From Pseudoxanthomonas sp. CF125 (lineage in GTDB: Bacteria; Pseudomonadota; Gammaproteobacteria; Xanthomonadales; Xanthomonadaceae), in contig NZ_FNLD01000003.1 in NCBI RefSeq assembly GCF_900104085.1, positions 555,001-619,000 of the forward strand: a DNA stretch of 64,000 nucleotides, in the 5' to 3' direction. Positions within the stretch are counted from its first letter, which is position 1, and the number at the start of each line of letters is the position of its first letter. Both the position numbers and the translations under genes were made by a program. Under the pieces are notes generated by a model, which worked only from the letters and a program-made list of their open reading frames with translations, searched no databases and had not been told where the DNA came from. Of the stretch, positions 8,194 through 15,821 are shown in pieces.

Positions 8194-10470
8194 CTACCCT
8201 GCCCGCATCTCCTTCGCCGCAGCCACCATCGCCGTCAACGCCGCTCGCGTCTCCGGCCACCCGCGCGTCTTCAATCCGCAATCGGGATTGACCCAAATCT
8301 GTTCCGGCGCCAGCACGGCGCGCGCCTTCTTCAGCAGATCCAGCATCTCCTGCCCATCGGGCACGCGCGGCGAATGGATGTCGTATACGCCCGGCCCGAT
8401 TTCGTTGGGGTAGCGGAACTTCACGAACGCATCCAGCAACTCCATCCGCGAGCGCGAAGTCTCTATGGAGATCACGTCCGCGTCCATCGCAGCCACCGCT
8501 TCCATGATGTCGTTGAACTCGGAATAGCACATGTGGGTATGGATCTGGGTGACGTCGGCCACGCCCGATGCGGTGATGCGGAAGCATTCCACGGCCCAGT
8601 CCAGGTACGCCTTCCACTCGCCGCGCCGCAGCGGCAGGCCTTCGCGAATCGCCGGCTCGTCGATCTGGATCACGCCGATGCCCGCGACCTCCAGATCGGT
8701 CACCTCATCGCGCAGCGCCAGCGCGATCTGCCGGCAGGTTTGCGAACGCGCCTGGTCGTCGCGCACGAACGACCACTGCAGCACCGTCACCGGCCCGGTC
8801 AGCATGCCCTTCATCGGCTTGCCGGTCAGCGACTGCGCGTACTGCGACCAGCGCACGGTCATCGGCTGCGGACGGGTCACGTCGCCGTAGATGATCGGTG
8901 GCTTGACGCAGCGCGAGCCGTAGCTCTGCACCCAACCCAGCTTGGTGAAGGCGAAGCCTTCCAGCTGCTCGCCGAAGTATTCCACCATGTCGTTGCGCTC
9001 GAACTCGCCATGCACCAGCACGTCGATGCCGATGTCTTCCTGGAAGCGCACGCATTTTTCGGTTTCCGCGGCCAGAAACGCATCGTAGTCGGCATTGGAC
9101 AACGTGCCGGACTTGTTCTTCGCGCGCGCTTCGCGCACTTCCTGCGTCTGCGGGAACGAACCGATGGTAGTGGTGGGATAGGCCGGCAGGTTCAACGCCG
9201 CCTGTTGCAGCGACCGGCGCGCCTGATAACCGGACCCGCGCTGTGCGGAGGCTTCTGTCAGTGCGGCCAGGCGCGCGGCCACTTCCGGTTTGTGCACGCG
9301 GGAAGACCGGCGCCTGGATTCCAGTCGGTCGCGCGCGACGTCCAACGCCAACCCCGCGCCCGGACGACCCTGCAGCGAGTCGGCGATAGTCTTCAGTTCC
9401 TCTATTTTCTGCCGCGCGAACGACAACCATGAATGCAGATCGCCGGGCAAGGACTTCTCGCTGGCCAGATCTACCGGCACGTGCAGCAGCGAACACGAGG
9501 GCGCCAGCCACAGGTGGTCCGCACCGACATGGCCGCTGGCGTATTTGGCCAGGATCAGCGCGTCGTTCAGGTTGCTGCGCCAGATGTTGCGGCCGTCGAT
9601 CAGGCCAAGGGAAAGCACGCGTTGTTTGGGCAGCGCCTTCAGCACCGCGTCCAGTTGTTCCTTGCCGCGCACCAGGTCCACATGCAGACCTTCGATGGGC
9701 AACGAAGCCGCGAGAGCGAGATTGTCGTTGAGCGCGCCGAAGTAAGTGGCCAGCAGCAATTTCGGACGCGGTACGTTTGCAAGCGCGGCATAGGCCATGC
9801 GGTAAGCGGCATGGTCGTCGGCGTCCTGGTCCAGCACCAGGCAGGGCTCGTCTATCTGCACCCACTCGGCGCCGGCGTCTTTCAGTTTGCCGAGAAGTTC
9901 GGCATAGACCGGCAACAAACGGTCCAGCAGAGCCAGGCGGTCGCTGCCGTCCACGGTCTTGGACAGCAGCAGGAAGCTGACCGGCCCCAGCAGCACGGGC
10001 CGCGCGTTGAATCCCTGCGCCTTGGCTTCCAGGAATTCGGCCACCGGCTTGTCGCCGCGCAGGCGGAACCGCTGGTCGCGATGCAGTTCCGGCACCAGGT
10101 AGTGATAGTTGGTGTCGAACCATTTTGTCATTTCCAACGCATGCAGATCCACGCCGTCCTTCTGCAGGCCCCGGGCCAGAGCGAAGTAACCGGCCAGCGG
10201 ATCGCGGTCGGCCAGCGGCTTGTAACGGTCGGGTATGGCGTCGAACAGGAACGCCGTATCCAGCACGTGGTCGTACAGCGAGAAGTCGTTGCAGGGCACG
10301 GTGTCGGCACCGGCTTGCTTCTGCAATCGCCAATGGCGCTGACGCAGGTCGCGTGCGGTGTCCTGCAGCTGGTCGGCGGAAGTCTCGCCGCGCCAGCAGG
10401 CTTCCAGCGCGTGCTTGAGCTCGCGTTTGGCGCCGATGCGCGGGAAGCCCAGGTTGGTAACAGTGGTCAT
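8194..10470 (-). CDS. metE: Cobalamin-independent methionine synthase
   Basis: Transfers the methyl group of 5-methyltetrahydropteroyl-triglutamate to homocysteine (758 residues, normal length). The N-terminal half begins TNLGFPRIGAKRELKHALE, the usual MetE start. The C-terminal catalytic half has YPTTTIGSFPQT and the zinc ligands in HTHMCYSEFNDI and NPDCGLKTRGW. Start ATG 10470 has GAGGAAA 5-6 bases ahead. A cobalamin riboswitch precedes it by about 225 bases. B12 should therefore repress it, which makes sense only if the cell also has the B12-dependent MetH (inference). Confidence 0.97.
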   Translation of the reverse strand: MTTVTNLGFPRIGAKRELKHALEACWRGETSADQLQDTARDLRQRHWRLQKQAGADTVPCNDFSLYDHVLDTAFLFDAIPDRYKPLADRDPLAGYFALARGLQKDGVDLHALEMTKWFDTNYHYLVPELHRDQRFRLRGDKPVAEFLEAKAQGFNARPVLLGPVSFLLLSKTVDGSDRLALLDRLLPVYAELLGKLKDAGAEWVQIDEPCLVLDQDADDHAAYRMAYAALANVPRPKLLLATYFGALNDNLALAASLPIEGLHVDLVRGKEQLDAVLKALPKQRVLSLGLIDGRNIWRSNLNDALILAKYASGHVGADHLWLAPSCSLLHVPVDLASEKSLPGDLHSWLSFARQKIEELKTIADSLQGRPGAGLALDVARDRLESRRRSSRVHKPEVAARLAALTEASAQRGSGYQARRSLQQAALNLPAYPTTTIGSFPQTQEVREARAKNKSGTLSNADYDAFLAAETEKCVRFQEDIGIDVLVHGEFERNDMVEYFGEQLEGFAFTKLGWVQSYGSRCVKPPIIYGDVTRPQPMTVRWSQYAQSLTGKPMKGMLTGPVTVLQWSFVRDDQARSQTCRQIALALRDEVTDLEVAGIGVIQIDEPAIREGLPLRRGEWKAYLDWAVECFRITASGVADVTQIHTHMCYSEFNDIMEAVAAMDADVISIETSRSRMELLDAFVKFRYPNEIGPGVYDIHSPRVPDGQEMLDLLKKARAVLAPEQIWVNPDCGLKTRGWPETRAALTAMVAAAKEMRAG

Positions 10471-10674
10471 AACTTTTCCTCATGCGGTTTCGGATGAGGA
10501 ACGAAGGAACCGCGCGGCGATCGGGCCGCAATGCGGTCCGCTTCGCCACGTCAGCGACCTTCGCCCCCGCGGGCGAACCGGACTTCCATGAGGAACAGGC
10601 GAGAGGATGCTTCCGCAGACTGGCATCCCGGACGCAGGCTCCGGCCACCTCCCCTCGGAAGTTCCAGGTCATGC

Positions 10675-10696
10675 GGAAGGACGGTCTTGTCCTTCC
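10675..10696 (-). promoter_or_regulatory. Hairpin directly after the metE riboswitch (possible expression platform)
   Basis: On the minus strand GGAAGGAC (10696-10689) pairs with GTCCTTCC (10682-10675) around a 6-base loop, a perfect 8-bp stem immediately after the B12 box. No U-run follows, so it is not a classical terminator. It may be an on/off partner acting on translation or on an antiterminator. The rest of the leader down to the start codon shows no gene. Confidence 0.45.
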
Positions 10697-10917
10697 GGCC
10701 GGGGCAGGTCTTCGGGCTTATGGACGGGCGCACGGGACGGCGAGTGCGCTGGCCTACTTCCCGCCGCTTCCCAGTCCGTCCGGACCAGTGCGATGACGAG
10801 GTTCGTTTCCAAATACCGCTGCGGGGCAGCGCCGGAATTGGACTCTTGCGGAGTCCGCACCAGCTTCCCTTTTAATTCCATCGCTCTATCTGCATAAAGC
10901 GATGGAAACCTTGGCTT
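10696..10917 (-). ncRNA. Cobalamin riboswitch upstream of metE
   Basis: Read on the minus strand, the class landmarks occur in order: TTAAAAGGGAAGCTGGTG, CGCTGCCCCGCAGCGGTAT, GAAACGAA, GCACTGG, CTGGGAAG, and the B12 box CATAAGCCCGAAGACCTGCC at about 10722-10703. The outer stem is less regular than in the nrdA copy, so both ends are approximate. It begins right after a sigma70-like promoter. This is the second B12 riboswitch within 7 kb. The two aptamer sequences differ considerably outside the conserved core, so they are not a recent duplication. Confidence 0.93.
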
Positions 10918-10921
10918 GCGC

Positions 10922-10950
10922 AACTTACGCCGCCAACGGCGGGGCGTCAA
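10922..10950 (-). promoter_or_regulatory. Sigma70 promoter of the metE riboswitch transcript
   Basis: On the minus strand TTGACG (10950-10945), a 17-base spacer and TAAGTT (10927-10922). The expected start site is at the 5' edge of the riboswitch. The -35 hexamer and spacer length equal those of the nrdA promoter. Confidence 0.7.
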
Positions 10951-10994
10951 GCGATACGCTCGGATCGGATCGAAGAGTGGGCTTGCCGCGCAGA

Positions 10995-12287
10995 ATGGAA
11001 ACCTATCCAATGCCAGTGATGCCGGTCAGCCCCCCTCATTCGCCAAGCCGCCGCCGTTTGTTGGAGGCGAGCGTTCTTCTGTCCGGCCTTGCGGGGCTGG
11101 CGCCGCTCAACGCGCTTGCGGCAGCGTGCGCGAAGCAATCCGGACCGTGGATTCCTTCGGATGGCTTTCTCGCCGAGCTGCCGCGCATCATGCAGGCGTT
11201 CGCGGTGCCGGGCGTGGGGATTGCGGTGGTCGAAGACGGCGAGGTCGCCTGGAGCCGCGGCTTCGGCGTGACCCATGCGTTGACCCGCGCACCGGTGGAC
11301 GCGCGTACCGTGTTCGAAGACGCTTCGCTCAGCAAGCCGGTGTTCGCCTATCTGGTCATGCAGTTGGTCGATCAGGGCCTGATCGATCTGGACCGGCCGT
11401 TGGTGAGGTACCGACGCATGGATTACCTGGCCGATCATCCGTGGATCGAGTTGATCACCGCGCGCGACGTGCTGCGCCATTCCACCGGATTGCCGAACTG
11501 GCGCAAAGCGCCGGCGACCGAAAAGCTGGTGCCGATGGTCAAGCCCGGCACGCGCATCGACTATTCCGGCGAGGCGATTTTCTGGCTGCAGCTGGTGGTG
11601 GAAACCATCACCGGCCAGAGCCTGGACGAATCGATGCAGACGCATCTGTTCGGCCCGGCAGGGATGAAGGACAGCAGCTATACCTGGAATAACGATCTGG
11701 CGGCGCGCTCTGTGTACGGACACCGCAGGCACGACGCAACCGATCCGGGCATGCCGCCGCAGATGTTCCGCGAGCAATGGAGCATCGCCCAGCAGGTCGC
11801 CGAGCGCACGGGCAAGCCGCTTTCTTCGTGGAAGTACGACGATGCCGCACGTGCGCTGCCCGAAGTGATGGCGCTGGCGCCCGCGGGGCTGGTGACCTGG
11901 CCTGGCGACATCGTGGCCAATGCCGCGGCGAGCCTGCGCTCCACCGTGCAGGACTACGCGACCTTCCTGACCCTGATGATGGCGCGCAAACAGCGTGGAT
12001 CGTGGGAGGTTACCGAGGCCACGCGACAGGCCATGCTCACCCCGCAGATCAAGATTCCGGGGCGGTGGACGGAAAAAGGGCTGGGTTGGAACATGGAAGA
12101 AACCCGAGACGGGCCGGTGTTCTACCATTCCGGCAGCAACGGCGATATCTTCAAGAACTTCGCGGTCGGCGATGCGCAGCGACGGCGCGGCATCGTGGTG
12201 CTGACGAACGGCGGCAGTGGATCGTTCGTGCATCAGCGCGTGGTGCGCGCGGCGACCGGGTACGACCTGCTGTCCTACGACCTGTAA
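10995..12287 (+). CDS. Exported serine beta-lactamase-fold hydrolase (class C/PBP4-like family)
   Basis: A 430-residue protein of the beta-lactamase family (PF00144 type). It has a twin-arginine-like signal (SRRRLLEASVLLSGLAGLA), the SxxK nucleophile motif as SLSK in FEDASLSKPVF, a YSG tyrosine motif in IDYSGEAIF, and a late HSGSNG segment corresponding to the third motif. Such proteins are carboxypeptidases, esterases or true lactamases; the substrate is not predictable. The frame is open from 10902, but that start lies inside the metE promoter/riboswitch region on the other strand. ATG 10995 or ATG 11010 gives a proper export signal. Confidence 0.85.
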   Translation: METYPMPVMPVSPPHSPSRRRLLEASVLLSGLAGLAPLNALAAACAKQSGPWIPSDGFLAELPRIMQAFAVPGVGIAVVEDGEVAWSRGFGVTHALTRAPVDARTVFEDASLSKPVFAYLVMQLVDQGLIDLDRPLVRYRRMDYLADHPWIELITARDVLRHSTGLPNWRKAPATEKLVPMVKPGTRIDYSGEAIFWLQLVVETITGQSLDESMQTHLFGPAGMKDSSYTWNNDLAARSVYGHRRHDATDPGMPPQMFREQWSIAQQVAERTGKPLSSWKYDDAARALPEVMALAPAGLVTWPGDIVANAAASLRSTVQDYATFLTLMMARKQRGSWEVTEATRQAMLTPQIKIPGRWTEKGLGWNMEETRDGPVFYHSGSNGDIFKNFAVGDAQRRRGIVVLTNGGSGSFVHQRVVRAATGYDLLSYDL

Positions 12288-12297
12288 CCCTAAAGAT

Positions 12298-12429
12298 CGT
12301 CATCCCAGCGGTCTTTAACAGCCGAATGGCTGGTCAAGCTGGGATCCATTTTGACTTTGCTTCTAAAGACAGCGGGTGCTGCAGCCACAATCAAAATCAA
12401 GATGGATCCCAGCTTTCGCTGGGATGACG
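12298..12429. repeat. Composite inverted repeat left of purU (CGTCATCCCAGCG family)
   Basis: Outer arms CGTCATCCCAGCG and CGCTGGGATGACG enclose an inner unit containing GGTCTTTAACAGCCGAATGG and CTGGGATCCATTTTGAC. It is the reverse complement of the element at 13358-13485, so purU is bracketed by the two in opposite orientation. Confidence 0.8.
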
Positions 12430-12485
12430 ACGTCTTGGGTCTGGGCCGACGGGCCGGCGGAACGCGAAGCGATTAGTATTGCCCC

Positions 12486-13337
12486 ATGCGCCCCGACTAC
12501 ATCCTCACCCTTTCCTGTCCCGACCGCACCGGCATCGTCTATCGCGTGACCGGCCTTTTGTACGAGCTGGGTTGCAACATCCAGGACGCGCAGCAATTCG
12601 GCGACGAAGAGACGCGGCGCTTCTTCCTGCGCGTGCACTTCGATCTGCCCGCCGCGGCCGAAGCGGAAACGCTGCGGGAAAAGTTCGCCGTGCTGGCCGA
12701 AAGCTTCGGCATGGTCTGGCAGATCCACGATGCGCGCCGTCGTGCGCGGTTGCTGGTGCTGGTGAGCCGCCAAGGACACTGCCTCAACGATCTGCTGTTC
12801 CGCGCGCACAGCCGGCAATTGCCGGTGGATATCGCGGGCATCGTTTCCAACCACGAGGATTTCACGGCGCTGGCCGCCTCCTACGGCGTCCCTTTCCACT
12901 ACCTGCCGGTAACCGCGGCGTCCAAGCAGGCGCAGGAACAACGGATTCTCGATCTGGTGGCCAGGGAAAGCGTCGATCTGGTGGTGCTTGCGCGTTACAT
13001 GCAGATCCTGTCGCCGGAGTTATGCGATGCGCTGGCCGGGCGCGCCATCAACATCCATCACAGCTTCCTGCCCAGTTTCAAAGGCGCCAAGCCCTATCAT
13101 CAGGCGCACCAGCGCGGGGTCAAGATCATCGGCGCCACCGCGCACTACGTGACCGGCGATCTGGACGAAGGCCCGATCATCGAACAGGACGTGGCGCGCG
13201 TGGATCATGCGATGACGCCCAGGGAACTGGTGCGGGTAGGCAGCGATACCGAATCGCAGGTGCTGGCGCGCGCGGTGCGTAGGCATGTGGAGCATCGGAT
13301 TCTTTTGAACGGGCATCGCACGGTGGTGTTTCGTTGA
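12486..13337 (+). CDS. purU: Formyltetrahydrofolate deformylase
   Basis: Hydrolyses 10-formyl-tetrahydrofolate to formate and tetrahydrofolate, supplying formate for PurT and balancing one-carbon pools (283 residues, normal length). An N-terminal ACT domain (YILTLSCPDRTGIVYRVTG, residues 5-23) precedes a formyltransferase-fold domain. That domain has NIHHSFLPSFKGA (catalytic His) and YVTGDLDEGPII (catalytic Asp). The ACT domain in this family senses Gly/Met. The start ATG 12486 sits close to the left-hand repeat. The gene stands alone between two inverted copies of one repeat. Confidence 0.95.
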   Translation: MRPDYILTLSCPDRTGIVYRVTGLLYELGCNIQDAQQFGDEETRRFFLRVHFDLPAAAEAETLREKFAVLAESFGMVWQIHDARRRARLLVLVSRQGHCLNDLLFRAHSRQLPVDIAGIVSNHEDFTALAASYGVPFHYLPVTAASKQAQEQRILDLVARESVDLVVLARYMQILSPELCDALAGRAINIHHSFLPSFKGAKPYHQAHQRGVKIIGATAHYVTGDLDEGPIIEQDVARVDHAMTPRELVRVGSDTESQVLARAVRRHVEHRILLNGHRTVVFR

Positions 13338-13357
13338 GACGACCAGATAAAAATCTC

Positions 13358-13485
13358 CGTCATCCCAGCGAACGCTGGGATCCATTTTGACTTTCGCTTA
13401 GGCCAGTCACGCCGAGCAAAGAGCAAGATCAAGATGGATCCCAGCTTGACCAGCCATTCGGCTGTTAAAGACCGCTGGGATGACG
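13358..13485. repeat. Composite inverted repeat right of purU
   Basis: Outer arms CGTCATCCCAGCG and CGCTGGGATGACG. The right half (TGGATCCCAGCTTGACC, then AGCCATTCGGCTGTTAAAG) is the exact reverse complement of the left half of the element at 12298. A short derivative without the central part is at 29446-29497. Confidence 0.8.
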
Positions 13486-13519
13486 AGCGAGAGTTTCGCG
13501 GCTACAGGTGGACACCGAC

Positions 13520-14272
13520 ATGACAACCGATTACCACATCATCGGAAACTACATCTCTCCCTACGTGCGCAAAGTGCTGGTGTGCATGGAGCTGAAGGGT
13601 CTGGATTACACCATCGACCCCATCGCCCCGTTCGTGGGCAACGAGCGCTTCAGCGAATTGAGTCCACTGCGCCGCATCCCGGTGCTGATCGACGACGACC
13701 GGGTCGTCAACGATTCTTCGGTGATCTGCCAGTACCTGGACGAACGCCATCCGCAACCGGCGCTGTATCCGGCCGACATCGGCGACCGCGCGCAGGCGCG
13801 GTGGCTGGAGGAATACGCCGATTCGTGGCTGGGCGATGTGGTGATCTGGGGCATGTTCTACCAGATCGGAGTCAAGCGTTTCCTGTTCGGCGAACAGGCG
13901 GACGAAGCCATCGTCAGCCATGCGCGCGAGGAGCAGCTGCCGCAGACGCTGGACTATCTGGAGTCGGTCTTGCCGGCCGAAGGATTCCTGTTCGGCACGC
14001 TGTCGGTGGCCGACATCAGCATCGCCAGCTTCTTCCGCAATGCGGCTTTCGTGCGTTACACCGTGGATGCGCAACGCTGGCCGCGCGCTGCCGCTTTCCT
14101 CGAACGTACCCTGGCTCTGCCCGCGTTCCGCAAGTTGGCCACGTACGAAGAACGCATGCTGCGTACGCCGCTGCCGGAGCAGAGAGAAATGCTGAGGGAG
14201 CTGGGCGCGCCGGTCAGCGCGGAAACGCTGGGGTGCGCGACGGCGCGCAAGAGCATGGCGCGCCGCGACTAG
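13520..14272 (+). CDS. Glutathione S-transferase family protein
   Basis: A 250-residue cytosolic GST-fold protein. The N-terminal thioredoxin-like domain starts YHIIGNYISPYVRKVLVCME, with a Ser/Tyr-rich loop at the glutathione site. It contains RRIPVLIDDDRVVNDSSVICQYLDE, the classic Pro-cis and glutamate-Ser glutathione-binding motif. The all-helical C-terminal domain contains LPAEGFLFGTLSVADISIAS, the N-capping box pattern. ATG 13520 was chosen over the in-frame GTG 13508. Substrate unknown. Its TAG overlaps the stop of the convergent permease gene in the palindrome CTAG. Confidence 0.9.
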   Translation: MTTDYHIIGNYISPYVRKVLVCMELKGLDYTIDPIAPFVGNERFSELSPLRRIPVLIDDDRVVNDSSVICQYLDERHPQPALYPADIGDRAQARWLEEYADSWLGDVVIWGMFYQIGVKRFLFGEQADEAIVSHAREEQLPQTLDYLESVLPAEGFLFGTLSVADISIASFFRNAAFVRYTVDAQRWPRAAAFLERTLALPAFRKLATYEERMLRTPLPEQREMLRELGAPVSAETLGCATARKSMARRD

Positions 14273-15609
14273 GAGTTATCCCCTAGCGACGGCCTGGATA
14301 CGCGCAACACTCCATACACAAGCACCAGTCCCGCCAGCGCCACCCCGATCGCCATCCATTCCTTGCCGGTCAGCGTGGTCACGATAAGCGCCATCGCCAC
14401 CACGCCGAGCAGCGGCACCAGCGGACCGCCCCATAACACGAAGGGTTCGCCGCGTTCGCGCAGACCGACCTGTTGCCCGCGCCACGCCGCCAGACTGACC
14501 AGCGCATACACCAGGCAGATCGCACCGCCGGAAATCAGCGCCAGCGCATCGAAGGTACCGCCCAGCGCCAGCAGCCAGGCCAGTCCCGCATGCGTGGCCA
14601 GCGCCAGCAACGGCACGCGGTGAGCGGCACTGACTCGGCCGTAGACGTGTGGCAGGTAGCCGTCGCGTCCCAAAGCGAACAGCAGCCGCGAGGACCCGAG
14701 CAGATTGCCGAGCAGAAAGCCCGCCATCGAAATACAGGCGGTGACCAGCAACACGATGCGGCCCGGCGCCCACAGCACGCCGGCCGTATCGGCGATAGGC
14801 ACGCCGCTGCCGGCCAGCGCCGGCCCCAGCAGGCCCTGGCTGACGATCTGCAGCCCCATGTACAGCAGCACCACCAGCAGGATCGCCACCATGGTCGCGC
14901 GCGGCACGCTACGCGAGGGATCGCGCACTTCGCCAGACGGCACCAGTGCGGTTTCCATGCCCGAGTACGCGAACATCACCAGCACCATGCCGGTACCCAG
15001 CGCGGTCCACGACGGCAGATCGCCGACCGCAAAACTTATCTGATTCCAATCCACGAAGAACAGGCCGACTCCCGTCAGCAGGAACAACGGCGTCAGCTTC
15101 AATGCGGCCAACGTGGTGATGGCGCGGGCGCCCAGTTTCACCCCGAAAGCGTTCAAGGCGAACAACAGCAGATAGAGAACCGTCAGCAAGCCGGCGCGCG
15201 GCAGCGGCTGCGCGAACCAGGGCACTAGGTTGGCCATCTGCACGGCGAATGCCGCGGCCACGCCGGCGCTGGAGGCCACGTTGCTGATCCACATCAACGA
15301 GCCGGCGATGAAGCCGGCGAAGCTGCCGAAGGTCGCTCCCAGATAACTGATGGGCCCGCCGGTGGCGACCGCGCGGCTGCCGATGGCTGCGAAGCACAGC
15401 GCCACCGGGATGATGGCCAGCGCGCCCGCCACCAAGGCCAGCGGCGCAGCCGTGCCGAGTTGCGCGGACAAGGCGGCCGGCATGCGGAAGATGCCGCCGC
15501 CGACGATGATGTTCATCACCGCCGCGGCCAGCGCGAACGATCCGACCGCTCGGATCAGCGCGGCATCGCCTTCCAGCGGTTTGGTTTGGGCAACGGGTTC
15601 GGGGCTCAT
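14269..15609 (-). CDS. APC-superfamily amino-acid permease
   Basis: A 446-residue cytoplasmic-membrane transporter with about 12 hydrophobic segments. The first begins at VGSFALAAAVMNIIVGGGIFRMP, the substrate-loop GGGIF signature of APC transporters. I chose ATG 15609; the upstream in-frame extension to 15699 is Arg-rich and overlaps the intergenic repeat. The cargo is probably an amino acid or polyamine but cannot be specified. It converges with the GST gene. Confidence 0.9.
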   Translation of the reverse strand: MSPEPVAQTKPLEGDAALIRAVGSFALAAAVMNIIVGGGIFRMPAALSAQLGTAAPLALVAGALAIIPVALCFAAIGSRAVATGGPISYLGATFGSFAGFIAGSLMWISNVASSAGVAAAFAVQMANLVPWFAQPLPRAGLLTVLYLLLFALNAFGVKLGARAITTLAALKLTPLFLLTGVGLFFVDWNQISFAVGDLPSWTALGTGMVLVMFAYSGMETALVPSGEVRDPSRSVPRATMVAILLVVLLYMGLQIVSQGLLGPALAGSGVPIADTAGVLWAPGRIVLLVTACISMAGFLLGNLLGSSRLLFALGRDGYLPHVYGRVSAAHRVPLLALATHAGLAWLLALGGTFDALALISGGAICLVYALVSLAAWRGQQVGLRERGEPFVLWGGPLVPLLGVVAMALIVTTLTGKEWMAIGVALAGLVLVYGVLRVSRPSLGDNS

Positions 15610-15698
15610 GGGCGTCCTCGGTCGGGGCGCACGCAGCGTCGCATGTCTTGCGGATGGATTGCGAGCCATGCGCGGTCTATCGATATGCCATTCCCTCA

Positions 15699-15769
15699 TG
15701 TAGGAGCGGGCCCTGCCCGCGACGGGCTTTACCGGTAACGCCCGGTCGCGGGCAGGGCCCGCTCCTACA
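15699..15769. repeat. Palindromic repeat GTAGGAGCGGGCCCTGCCCGCGAC
   Basis: Perfect 25-bp arms (TGTAGGAGCGGGCCCTGCCC... and its complement) around about 20 bases, between the divergent permease and amidohydrolase genes. An identical arm pair with a different centre occurs at 30083-30155. Since the flanking genes diverge, this copy is not a terminator for either. Confidence 0.85.
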
Positions 15770-15821
15770 GGTGCATGGTTTTATCGCGCTACCATCCTTG
15801 TCCCCCACATGGAATATCCGG

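Noticed and set aside
8705-10672. A 655-residue minus-strand frame overlapping metE
   Set aside because: It overlaps metE on the same strand in another frame, Arg/Pro rich, no domain. metE is certain.
12298-13485. A possible composite transposon carrying purU
   Set aside because: The flanking elements are 130-bp palindromic repeats with no transposase and no visible target duplications, so only a repeat pair is claimed.
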